From the NCBI GenBank assembly GCA_021734725.1, contig JAIPIM010000292.1, positions 1-5,188 of the forward strand: 5,188 nt of DNA, in the 5' to 3' direction. This stretch comes from Minisyncoccota bacterium. Its GTDB lineage: Bacteria > Verrucomicrobiota > Lentisphaeria > Oligosphaerales > MVZH01. The notes under the pieces were generated by a model. The model was not told the DNA's origin. It did no database searches and saw only the letters and a list, made by a program, of their open reading frames with translations. This document shows positions 1 through 5,188 of the stretch, one piece after another. How positions within the stretch are numbered: the first letter of the stretch is position 1; every line of letters begins with the position of its first letter. The position numbers and the translations under genes are program-made.

Positions 1-105
1 ATTGCGGAACATAATCTCGATCCTAAACGCTACATATGGAAAGCCGATGGCCAGGAAATCCTCGCCAAGATAAGCCGGGCGCGGGAAAAACTGGCTGCAC
101 AGTGA
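1..105 (+). CDS. IS630-family transposase, C-terminal end (5' partial)
   Basis: Frame 1 is open from the window edge to a TGA at 103-105 and gives 34 residues. They contain HNLDPKRYIWKADGQEIL followed by AKISRARE. This matches the C-terminus of IS630-family DDE transposases, where a histidine-asparagine, a proline-lysine, an aromatic-Trp pair and a final EIL.KI.RAR helix are typical. The catalytic DDE residues would lie upstream, outside the window, so it cannot be told whether the gene is intact. The terminal inverted repeat of the element should lie just after the stop, around 106-150, but without the other end it cannot be recognised. The call rests on family resemblance of a short tail. 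It is fairly secure as an IS630-type tail but not at subgroup level. Confidence 0.68.
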   Translation: MAEHNLDPKRYIWKADGQEILAKISRAREKLAAQ

Positions 106-150
106 CTTTTACAACCCTATTTGCAATACAGGACACTAGATGCCATCGTG

Positions 151-540
151 ATGTCTTACCTGAAAGAGGCGTGGGACCTCGCCGTGGCGAACATCGGGCA
201 GGCAGTCATCTCTGATGGATGCTGGCCGATGCTTCCGACCTTTGTTCAGCACTACATCGGTAAGTCTGCGCGAAGCGCATTTCAGCCCAGTGATTTCACC
301 GACAATGAAATTGGCAGGGGGATAGGTCTCGCCTTGGATGCGGCGGGGATGTCTGTGACGGAGGCGCTGATGCGCAAGTGCTGCGAGAAGGGGTGCGACA
401 ACGGAGGCGTGCCGCACGACGCGCTTGACGGATTTGGCAGTGGTGGCCGTGAGTTCGGCTCCTACACGCTCAAACCCGCCATCTATGACGTACTCGTCGC
501 CGACGTAGCTGTTTACGAGAGCACGTGCTGTGACTTCTAA
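151..540 (+). CDS. Hypothetical protein, about 130 residues, coupled to the FGE-like gene
   Basis: I do not recognise this protein. From ATG 151 it starts MSYLKEAWDLAVANIG and ends with DVLVADVAVYESTCCDF. The composition is that of a normal acidic soluble protein, with mixed hydrophobic and charged residues and six cysteines, two of them as CC pairs (KCCEKGC near the middle, TCCDF at the end). It has no signal peptide or membrane segment. In-frame alternative starts are GTG 148 and TTG 121. None has a strong ribosome-binding site; the nearest candidate is AGGA at 130-133, which is rather far from 148/151. Its stop overlaps the GTG of the next gene by 11 bases, a common sign of translational coupling, so it probably works with or is co-expressed with the FGE-domain protein. 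An ORF on the opposite strand is the competing reading, but it is arginine-rich and runs into the FGE gene. Confidence 0.5.
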   Translation: MSYLKEAWDLAVANIGQAVISDGCWPMLPTFVQHYIGKSARSAFQPSDFTDNEIGRGIGLALDAAGMSVTEALMRKCCEKGCDNGGVPHDALDGFGSGGREFGSYTLKPAIYDVLVADVAVYESTCCDF

Positions 541-1594
541 CACTCCGTCATCTGCAACCGCGAACGTGTGGCTAGAGCTATGTGGGTCACTCTTGTGGCG
601 TTGTCCCGTCGCTCTCACCGGACGGCGTCTCAGCACAGCAGTGGCCTTGTTGTTGTTAATTGCTTCAAGACTAGCCGCGGACCAGAGTGTCCTGCCCGAA
701 ACCGTCCTCATTACCGGGGGAACCTTCACTCTTGGAACGCCTATCGAGGACAAACGAGATAAGGCGTACCATGCCGATGAGGCCCCACGGGAGGTCTACG
801 TCAAGACATTCAGGATTGGCAAGTATCCCGTCACGGCGATGCAGTTCTGCACGTTCCTCAATTCCTCTGACGCTCTCCGTCACAATTCTTCGCTACTGCA
901 CTTCTCTGGCAAGAGTGGACCCGACGAGAATCTACTAGAGAAGGACGGACGCTTCCGTCCGGTGGCGGGCCGTGAGGGCGTTCCCATGAACGCTGCTACT
1001 TGGAAGGGAGCCGTTCTGTTCTGCCGATGGCTATCCAAGGAAACAGGCAAGACGTACAGGCTTCCATCTGAGGCTGAGTGGGAACTGGCCGCACGAGGAA
1101 TTGAAGGTCGGCCATGGCCTTGGGGTAGCGATAATCCAACACAAGAACATGGGGGTCGTTATGCGTCCTATGGGACCCGACGCGGCAACTTGAATCGTCC
1201 TGTAGGGAGTTTTCCCGCCAATGCGACCCCGGACGGCGTCTACGATATGATGGCGTATATCAACGGGGAATGGTGCGCGGGAAAAGGAGCCAAGAACGCA
1301 GCAGAAGCTGACGCCGTGAGCACCAACTTGAGCAACGACGAGTTGACGCTGCGCCGTCCTATTCGAGGAATGTGGACGCGACCGAACTCAAGACCAGACA
1401 CGCCGAAGTGGTTGCAGCCGATTCTGTGGGAATCGCCAACAGGAACACATCTCGGACGCACATGGACGCGCAGCACGGCAAGACCCGTCAACGTCATCGG
1501 CTACTGTTTCGGGTTCCGAGTTGTTGAGGTACTCGACTCAGAGCAGTCTCCATTCCCTGACGCCCCCGCGCCGCCCGCTGACCGCCAGCAATAA
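530..1594 (+). CDS. Exported FGE-sulfatase (SUMF1/FGE-fold) domain protein
   Basis: Residues 63-330 carry the family signature in order: GGTFTLG (63-69), DEAPREVYVKTFRIGKYPVT (83-102), RLPSEAEWELAARG (177-190), PWPWG (195-199), RPVGSFPANATPDGVYDM (223-240) and a final GFRVVE (328-333). An RR pair followed by a leucine-rich stretch at about 32-50 and LAADQ looks like a signal peptide, so the protein is probably exported. True formylglycine-generating enzymes oxidise a sulfatase cysteine using two C-terminal cysteines. Here that stretch has only C326, and the usual GN(V)WEW block reads AYINGEWC, so an enzymatic role is doubtful. Many bacterial members are binding or structural proteins. GTG 530 has a weak GAGAG site at 517-521. 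GTG 566 and TTG 593 are alternatives, and the latter gives a more compact signal peptide. The acidic, proline-rich tail after residue 336 is non-conserved. The family is firm; the start and role are not. Confidence 0.85.
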   Translation: MTSNTPSSATANVWLELCGSLLWRCPVALTGRRLSTAVALLLLIASRLAADQSVLPETVLITGGTFTLGTPIEDKRDKAYHADEAPREVYVKTFRIGKYPVTAMQFCTFLNSSDALRHNSSLLHFSGKSGPDENLLEKDGRFRPVAGREGVPMNAATWKGAVLFCRWLSKETGKTYRLPSEAEWELAARGIEGRPWPWGSDNPTQEHGGRYASYGTRRGNLNRPVGSFPANATPDGVYDMMAYINGEWCAGKGAKNAAEADAVSTNLSNDELTLRRPIRGMWTRPNSRPDTPKWLQPILWESPTGTHLGRTWTRSTARPVNVIGYCFGFRVVEVLDSEQSPFPDAPAPPADRQQ

Positions 1595-1660
1595 TCCGTA
1601 TTTCCAGCAACCCACGGCAGTACTCACCTGTGACGAACAGACACAGGGAGCACGTTGCCA

Positions 1661-1711
1661 ATGCCGAAGACGACCGGAACGGTCCAGAATCCAGCCCCGG
1701 TCCCGCAATGA
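1661..1711 (+). CDS. Possible 16-residue leader ORF before the 179-aa gene
   Basis: ATG 1661 opens a 16-residue ORF, MPKTTGTVQNPAPVPQ, ending at TGA 1709-1711. It lies in the same frame as the next gene, whose ATG comes only two codons after the stop. A purine-rich GGGAG at 1646-1650 lies ten bases before the ATG. It may be a short coupled leader. It may equally be the original N-terminus of the downstream protein, separated from it by a TGA mutation, since Thr/Pro-rich flexible starts are common. It could also be chance. Confidence 0.2.
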   Translation: MPKTTGTVQNPAPVPQ

Positions 1712-1717
1712 AGGGGT

Positions 1718-2257
1718 ATGAACAACAATGATGTCCCATCACGCCGTTCCCGCTGGCTGAAGCTCGCCAAGAGCCTGACGCTACTGACCATCAAACGCAA
1801 TTCCCTCATCCGACAGGCGTGCCCCGATGGGTTCCTCGAGGGGGATGACCACCGCAAGAACAAGGAAGCCATCGACAAGACCACGAAGGCTATCCATCAG
1901 ACACTGACCGCGATGGCCAATGTAGAAGAAGGTGACTCGAACATCGGGGCTTATGCCGTTCTGGATACGCCAGTCCCACTTCCCATCCATCACGCCTTGG
2001 TCTTGTTGGCCACATCCCGTCTTTCCGGTGACACAGACCGGGAATTCCGTGATGTCTCTGACTTCATGGATGCGGTCTCGGCAAGAAATCCGGACACGGC
2101 CATCGAGGTTCGTTCCGCTTTTCGTCACGATGGCCAACTCGGACCTTTGGTGAATATGCGGATTCGGGACGAATTGTTACCGATCAAATTGACGCCGTAC
2201 GCCGTTGCCGAATTAAACCTGTGTAATTCGGTCTGTTTTTCCGCACTGCCATCGTAA
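1718..2257 (+). CDS. Hypothetical protein, 179 residues, possibly a truncated N-terminal domain
   Basis: I cannot assign this protein with confidence. From ATG 1718 it has a basic, helical N-terminal third (KLAKSLTLLTIKRN, then HRKNKEAIDKTTKAIHQTL). Next comes a hydrophobic helix PIHHALVLLATSRL followed by SGDTDREFRDVSDFMDAV, and then a segment with GQLGPLVNMRIRDELLPIKL and TPYAVAEL. This pattern loosely recalls the adaptor region that precedes the ATPase module in some bacterial AAA+ proteins, where a 'pLv..glv...d....lkLtpya...l' stretch occurs. There is no Walker A or B motif. The last dozen residues (NLCNSVCFSALPS) look unlike the rest, and the DNA turns AT-rich there, so the gene may be cut at about 2210-2220. 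AAGGGG at 1711-1716 is too close to ATG 1718 to be a normal ribosome-binding site, so the start is uncertain. It may form an operon with the FGE-like gene 123 bases upstream. Confidence 0.5.
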   Translation: MNNNDVPSRRSRWLKLAKSLTLLTIKRNSLIRQACPDGFLEGDDHRKNKEAIDKTTKAIHQTLTAMANVEEGDSNIGAYAVLDTPVPLPIHHALVLLATSRLSGDTDREFRDVSDFMDAVSARNPDTAIEVRSAFRHDGQLGPLVNMRIRDELLPIKLTPYAVAELNLCNSVCFSALPS

Positions 2258-2488
2258 AGTGAACCCATTGCCGTCATACGTTTTGACGTTGCGATGGCGT
2301 TGGCCAACCAGCCCCTTGCTCAAGCCCGCAAAGTCATACGACCGCAGCCGCCGGCATCCTGGACTTCCCATCACTTCTTTCCCGCGGCAATCTGCCCCCG
2401 AAAGGAGGGCGGAACCATGAGCGGGCGATCAGGGACGGTCCTAAAGATAATAGTTTACTAGGCATGGCCTTTGCGCTAGCGTTCGCGT
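2258..2488. other. Intergenic segment between the 179-aa ORF and the first RAYT relic
   Basis: No ORF here looks real. The octamer GTCATACG occurs twice (2273-2280 and 2333-2340). CGTCA/TGACG around 2272-2288 can form a small five-pair hairpin. From about 2436 the sequence resembles the leader of a RAYT element, with GGTCCTAAAGATAATAG followed by TTTACTA ending at 2460. It may hold the boundary of the inserted element. Confidence 0.4.
2438..2460 (+). promoter_or_regulatory. Leader box upstream of RAYT relic 1
   Basis: GGTCCTAAAGATAATAGTTT followed by ACTA ends 37 bases before ATG 2498. It aligns, with small gaps, to GGTCACCAAATAATCTACTA at 2755-2774, which lies at a similar distance (41 bases) from ATG 2816 of the second relic. 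The shared pattern is GGTC, an A run, TAAT and TACTA. It could be a promoter -10 region or a transposase recognition end. The function is an inference. Confidence 0.35.
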
Positions 2489-2767
2489 GTGCCAAGAATG
2501 CCAAGAGTGGAGTATGCAGGAGCCGTTTACCATGTGACGGTGAGGATGGCCGGGCATGCCTGGGAGACCGGGCGCACGCTGGATCCATCCGCATGCTTGT
2601 TTCGTGACGATGGAGAGCGGTAACGCTTCGTTGAGCAACTGGGAGAGCGTGTAGAAGTCTATGGGATACGGCTATATGCCTGGTGCCTGATGCTGACACA
2701 TTTTCATCTTTATCTTGAGACCCCCCGTGCCAACCTGGGTCGATTCACGAAAGGGGTCACCAAATAA
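2489..2767 (+). pseudogene. REP-associated tyrosine transposase (RAYT, Y1/HUH family) relic 1
   Basis: Read through one stop, the frame from GTG 2489 (or ATG 2498) gives MPRMPRVEYAGAVYHVTVRM, then LFRDDGER, a TAA at 2621-2623, then RFVEQLGERVEVYGIRLYAW and CLMLTHFHLYLETPRANLGR. This is the N-terminal half of a TnpA-REP-type transposase: the MPR.PR.EY.GA.YHV start, the FRDD.dR..F...L block and the HUH metal-binding pair (H71-F-H73, bases 2699-2707) are all present. The family normally continues for another 100-200 residues with the catalytic tyrosine. Here the reading ends with FTKGVTK and TAA at 2765-2767, so the C-terminal half is missing. The in-frame stop plus the truncation make it inactive. 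The codons after RANLGR probably belong to the leader of the second element rather than to this gene. These enzymes excise and insert single-stranded REP/IS200-like DNA. Confidence 0.8.
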
Positions 2768-2774
2768 TCTACTA
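2755..2774 (+). promoter_or_regulatory. Leader box upstream of RAYT relic 2
   Basis: GGTCACCAAATAATCTACTA resembles the box before relic 1. It is followed by TAATAT (2773-2778), which could serve as a -10 element. It overlaps the last codons of the relic 1 reading frame, so it marks the likely junction where the second element meets the first. The flanks GGGGTCAC and GTTGCCCC form an imperfect inverted pair around it. Confidence 0.35.
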
Positions 2775-2815
2775 ATATATGTTGCCCCGACGGTGTCGTG
2801 CTTGTAGTGTTGGGT

Positions 2816-3242
2816 ATGCCAAGACCTTTGCGGATAGCATACGGTGGTGCGCGCTACCATGTGATGGGGCGGGGGAATCGCGGAGCGAACGTCTTCAAAA
2901 CCGACGCGGACTGTGAGTTGTTCTTAGAAACGCTGGCCGAAGCGGTAGAGAGAACGTCGGAGCAGCGAGGCTGCCGCCGAACAAGGATTACGAGAAGCCC
3001 TGCGGATCGTCGGGTTGGATAAAGCGGATCTTGACGCGCTGAAAAAGGGCGACGCAAGACAACTGCTGGTGGGCGGCTGGCTTCACGCTCACTATCCGCT
3101 CACGCGCAAATGGATCGCTAGTCGCTTGGCGCTGGGCCATCCAAGCCGGGTAGGTGTGGCCATAGCTGCCTACCGCTCTCCTCGGAAGGAGGATGGGGAC
3201 AGAAAAGTCGAACTGAAGAAAAGTGTCAGATTATTGGGCTGA
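2816..3242 (+). pseudogene. RAYT transposase relic 2, internally deleted and frameshifted
   Basis: From ATG 2816 the reading is MPRPLRIAYGGARYHVMGRG, then FKTDADCELFLETLAEAVERT. This is a typical start of a long (about 320-residue, from family knowledge) RAYT-type transposase. After about codon 47 (base 2956) that frame degenerates and stops at 3022. From about 2949-2961 the +1 frame takes over with SSEAAAEQGLREALRIVGL, DKADLDALKKGDARQ, a Trp-rich helix, TRKWIASRLALGHPSRVGVA and a charged tail ending at TGA 3240-3242. This is the C-terminal helix-turn-helix-like region of the same family. Roughly 200 residues between the two ends, including the HUH motif and the catalytic tyrosine, are missing, so the locus cannot encode an active transposase. 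Its last 12 bases overlap the end of the convergent MNT gene. Confidence 0.8.
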
Positions 3243-3548
3243 TCCCTTTTCTCCGTTATTGACGATCTCGGTAAGGAAGGAGTCGTGCTGTACCAACCGC
3301 GTCGTAATTTCGTCGCGGGACCGCACGATCAGATCAAGACCGAATCGTGGCTTCAACCGACGAATGATCGCCGCCGCAGTCCTGCAGCCGCTGCCCAGAT
3401 GGTCCATTTCCACCAGCAGGTCAACATCAGAATGCGTCCGGGCGTCACCCGAGGCGTAGGATCCGAACAGAATAATCCTGCGTGGCTCGAACTCCCTTCT
3501 GAGATCTCCGCAAAAACGCTCTATGTCTCGCATTGCGACCATGGGCAC
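3231..3548 (-). CDS. MNT-domain nucleotidyltransferase (MntA-like antitoxin)
   Basis: This is a 105-residue minimal nucleotidyltransferase of the DNA polymerase beta superfamily. It shows IILFGSYASGDARTHSDVDL at residues 25-44: G29-S30 is the GS motif and D41-x-D43 are two metal ligands. D72 in FGLDLIV is the likely third carboxylate, so the active site looks complete. Proteins of this kind act as antitoxins of HEPN RNase toxins, and some AMPylate the partner HEPN protein. GTG 3548 is favoured because AGGAA (3555-3559, minus strand) lies six bases before it. ATG 3542 and ATG 3533 are alternatives. A HEPN gene would be expected next to it, but the downstream side holds RAYT relic 2 and the upstream side an epimerase. 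It is therefore an orphan, or the partner was lost. The last residues (NNGEKGSAQ) may have been altered by the junction. Confidence 0.85.
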   Translation of the reverse strand: MPMVAMRDIERFCGDLRREFEPRRIILFGSYASGDARTHSDVDLLVEMDHLGSGCRTAAAIIRRLKPRFGLDLIVRSRDEITTRLVQHDSFLTEIVNNGEKGSAQ

Positions 3549-3559
3549 ATCATATTCCT
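3549..3559 (-). promoter_or_regulatory. Ribosome-binding site deciding the GTG start of the MNT gene
   Basis: On the minus strand AGGAA (3559-3555) is followed by six bases and then GTG 3548. The in-frame ATG codons further in have no purine-rich site at a suitable distance, so the GTG start is preferred. Confidence 0.45.
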
Positions 3560-3584
3560 ACATTGGCTTCCCGTTCAAGTCCGA

Positions 3585-3610
3585 TCAAAGGCGATGTGCG
3601 CCATCTTTGA
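3585..3610. other. Bulged inverted repeat between the epimerase and MNT genes
   Basis: TCAAAGGCG (3585-3593) can pair with CGCC (3599-3602) and TTTGA (3606-3610) across a five-base loop, leaving a three-base bulge. TTGGCT (3563-3568) and AGCCAA (3610-3615) could extend the fold. It lies downstream of the epimerase on the minus strand and could aid termination or mRNA stability. No U-run follows in either direction, so it is not a classical intrinsic terminator. Confidence 0.25.
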
Positions 3611-3637
3611 GCCAAGAGAAAGTACTACGCCGCCCTG

Positions 3638-4621
3638 CTACAGGTAGCCGTTTTCGCTGTACCACGCGAAGGTGCGTTTGAGGCCCTCGTTGAAGTCGAT
3701 GGCGGGCGCGTATCCAAGTTCTTTTTTAGCTTTGTCTATTTTGAAAGCGCGGTTCTGGCGGAACCAGTCGACGCGGCGGCGGAACAGTGGCGGATCCCAT
3801 GGCAGCGGCTTGTAGATGATTTCCACGCAGGCTGCGAGTGCATACATCGGCCAGAAGGGCAGGTGCAGAATTTTGAGGTCCACCCCCATGACGGTTGCGA
3901 TCCTCTGTACGATTTCCTTTATGGGGAAGTACTCCTCGTCCGCGATAATGTAACTCCGTCCCTTGGACTCCGGTTTCGATTCAGCCAGTTCGAAGGCGTC
4001 GACGAAGTTCTCCACATAGACGGGGTGATACAGTGCGGCACCTCTTCCAAAGAACGGGAAGAAGCCCTGCTTCACCTGCCGGAACAACATGAGGAACCGT
4101 GCCGGATCGCCGGGGCCGTACAGCGCTGTCGGGCGCAGAATGGTGATATCCATGCCTTCGGCAATGAACTCTTGTGCGACCTTTTCACCCTCGTACTTGG
4201 TGTACTGGTAGTAGTCCTCAGGTTCGATGGGTGTGTCTTCATTCCCGGGCGGGTTGTCAACATTACCGTGTACGCCCTGCGTGCTGCAGTAGACAACTTT
4301 CCGGACACCCTCCTCGCGGGCGATCTCAAGAAGGCTTCGCATGGCCGTCACGTTCGTGTCCCAGTAGACGCTTTTGGGGAGATTGATTCGGCGGAAGGCG
4401 GCCGCCAGGTGGTGGATGACCTCGACTCCGGAAATGGCTTTGCGGAGGACCTCCTTGTCGGTGACGCTGCCGATCTGCAGCTCGGCCCCGAGCTTTTCGA
4501 GGTCGCCGTACATGATGCCCTTCTGGTTGTCCAGAACGCGCACCTCGTGTCCCCTGTCCAGCAGGCGTTTGACAAGATGACTGCCCGTGAAACCTGTTCC
4601 ACCTGTAACCAAGACCTTCAT
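3638..4621 (-). CDS. NAD-dependent epimerase/dehydratase (extended SDR)
   Basis: This is an intact 327-residue extended short-chain dehydrogenase/reductase. The Rossmann motif G7-G8-T9-G10-F11-T12-G13 (GxxGxxG) is at the very N-terminus. D31 at the end of the second strand points to NAD(H) rather than NADP(H). HHLAA at 70-74, the catalytic S113/T114, and Y138-x-x-x-K142 (YQYTK) complete the active site. LRPTALYGPGD is the conserved loop after strand six. The C-terminal part (LPFWPMYALAACVEIIYKPL) is hydrophobic and probably sets substrate choice. Such enzymes epimerise, dehydrate or reduce nucleotide sugars, while related ones act on sterol-like or flavonoid substrates; the sequence alone does not give the substrate. 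ATG 4621 is well supported by an AGGAGGAGGT site ending three bases upstream. It lies 25 bases after the methyltransferase stop, so the two are probably one transcript. Confidence 0.92.
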   Translation of the reverse strand: MKVLVTGGTGFTGSHLVKRLLDRGHEVRVLDNQKGIMYGDLEKLGAELQIGSVTDKEVLRKAISGVEVIHHLAAAFRRINLPKSVYWDTNVTAMRSLLEIAREEGVRKVVYCSTQGVHGNVDNPPGNEDTPIEPEDYYQYTKYEGEKVAQEFIAEGMDITILRPTALYGPGDPARFLMLFRQVKQGFFPFFGRGAALYHPVYVENFVDAFELAESKPESKGRSYIIADEEYFPIKEIVQRIATVMGVDLKILHLPFWPMYALAACVEIIYKPLPWDPPLFRRRVDWFRQNRAFKIDKAKKELGYAPAIDFNEGLKRTFAWYSENGYL

Positions 4622-4624
4622 GAT

Positions 4625-4634
4625 ACCTCCTCCT
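4625..4634 (-). promoter_or_regulatory. Strong ribosome-binding site of the epimerase gene
   Basis: The minus strand reads AGGAGGAGGT three bases before ATG 4621. It is a doubled Shine-Dalgarno sequence; the upstream GGAGG (4633-4629) has a seven-base spacing. It implies efficient and largely independent initiation inside the operon. Confidence 0.75.
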
Positions 4635-4646
4635 GCAAAACAGCGA

Positions 4647-5188
4647 TCAGCCCTGCTTGTTCACGCCCGGCGCCATCTTGACGATAACGGGGGATCCCCG
4701 GCGCTCGGGCAACGGATGAGCTCGTGGGATACTCTCGAGGGCGGCCGACACTCTGCGGGATTTGATAGCCCGATGCAAGACCATTGGCAGGAAGAACTGG
4801 GCTTTGCGGCTGCGTTGCGTGAACCCGTTTTCGTGAAACGCTTCCCCGACTTCATTGTGTCGGAACAGGCGCCAGGTGCGGGTGTTCTTTTCAAAGCTCT
4901 TCTTGGCTTTGAACAGCATGGGAGCGATGACGTTCAGGCTCTGCGAGGTCGGGTAATCCACGATTACGGCCTGACGTGCGACGCGGCACAGTTCCTTCAC
5001 AAGAACCGGCCATTGCTCGCAGTGTGTCAGCAAGCGGAAGGAGATGACCACGTCGAAGGAGTTATCGGCAAACGGAAGTGCGATCACATTCCCAACCTGG
5101 AACGTGCACTGCCCGTCATCCACTACCTTCGCTATCCGATGCCTGCAGGATTCGTCACTGCCGAGGACTGTGACGATGAAGCCATCGC
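4647..5188 (-). CDS. Class I SAM-dependent methyltransferase (5' partial)
   Basis: The frame is open to the window edge, beyond the apparent GTG at 5123, and the upstream codons (GFIVTVLGSDESCRHRIAKV) fit the fold, so 5123 is not the true start. The visible 179 residues begin at the second beta strand with its acidic residue (GSD). They go on through VGNVIALPFADNSFDVVISF (motif II of Methyltransferase_11-type enzymes), RLLTH, KELCRVARQAVIVDYPTS (the next strand and helix) and HNEVGEAFHENGFT. The glycine-rich SAM-binding motif I lies outside the window. The tail (RAHPLPERRGSPVIVKMAPG) contains the last strands. Substrate unknown; next to an epimerase, a sugar, lipid or small-molecule target is plausible. 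It ends at TGA 4647-4649, 25 bases before the epimerase start, which suggests co-transcription from a promoter beyond the window. Confidence 0.85.
   Translation of the reverse strand, partial: DGFIVTVLGSDESCRHRIAKVVDDGQCTFQVGNVIALPFADNSFDVVISFRLLTHCEQWPVLVKELCRVARQAVIVDYPTSQSLNVIAPMLFKAKKSFEKNTRTWRLFRHNEVGEAFHENGFTQRSRKAQFFLPMVLHRAIKSRRVSAALESIPRAHPLPERRGSPVIVKMAPGVNKQG

Noticed and set aside
102..129. Possible promoter (GTGACT, 16-base gap, CAATAC) after the IS630 tail
   Set aside because: Both hexamers are poor matches to the consensus and overlap the transposase stop codon. The support is too weak for a feature.
136..753. A 205-codon minus-strand ORF opposite the 130-aa protein and the start of the FGE gene
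   Set aside because: It is rich in Arg, Ala, Val and His, as expected for an antisense shadow. It overlaps the FGE gene through its signal-peptide region into the start of the FGE domain, and it shows no family motif.
1340..1594. Variable region of a diversity-generating retroelement at the end of the FGE-like gene
   Set aside because: FGE-fold proteins can be targets of such systems, but the window holds no reverse transcriptase and I see no template repeat of this segment.
1781..2137. A 118-codon minus-strand ORF
   Set aside because: It is the antisense of the 179-aa ORF, which has the more natural amino-acid pattern. No motif is seen on the minus strand.
2272..2340. GTCATACG repeated twice, considered as a target-site duplication or array
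   Set aside because: Two 8-base copies 60 bases apart are within what chance allows, and they do not flank a recognisable element.
2334..2699. A 121-codon minus-strand ORF
   Set aside because: It is antisense to RAYT relic 1, whose family motifs are clear. Its composition (His, Arg, Pro, Ser) is that of a shadow.
3863..4681. A 272-codon plus-strand ORF
   Set aside because: It lies opposite the epimerase, which has complete SDR motifs and a strong ribosome-binding site. The plus-strand product has no recognisable domain.

Overview
The window looks like an accessory stretch of a moderately GC-rich bacterial chromosome. The two REP-associated tyrosine transposase (RAYT) relics, the secreted sulfatase-modifying-factor (FGE-fold) protein and the many hypothetical genes are most reminiscent of the Verrucomicrobia/Kiritimatiellae/Planctomycetes (PVC) group. 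That assignment is an inference from family resemblance, and nothing here fixes the taxon.

Left part (1-2257, + strand): the window opens with the last 34 codons of an IS630-family transposase. A 130-residue protein of unknown function (151-540) follows. Its end overlaps by 11 bases the GTG start of a 354-residue exported FGE-sulfatase-domain protein (530-1594), which suggests translational coupling. After a short gap lies a 179-residue unknown protein (1718-2257), preceded in the same frame by a tiny ORF. Its C-terminal end may be truncated.

Middle part (2258-3242): this is a graveyard of two tandem RAYT (Y1/HUH transposase) relics. The first (2489-2767) keeps the HxH motif but has an in-frame stop and no C-terminal half. 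The second (2816-3242) keeps its N-terminus and C-terminus but has lost the whole middle, catalytic motif included, and the two ends lie in different frames. Similar AT-rich boxes precede both. The box of the second lies at the truncation point of the first, as if one element had landed in the other.

Right part (3231-5188, - strand): an MNT-type minimal nucleotidyltransferase antitoxin-like gene (3231-3548) converges on the second RAYT relic and has no HEPN partner in the window. Then come an intact NAD-dependent epimerase/dehydratase (3638-4621) and, 25 bases upstream of it, a class I SAM-dependent methyltransferase whose 5' end runs off the window. The last two form a probable operon of the kind seen in surface-glycan or small-molecule tailoring clusters.

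I see no CRISPR array, tRNA, rRNA or recognisable riboswitch. I found no convincing new multi-gene system. The most unusual points are the nested RAYT relics, the orphan MNT gene at their edge, and the exported FGE-like protein that lacks the catalytic cysteine pair.
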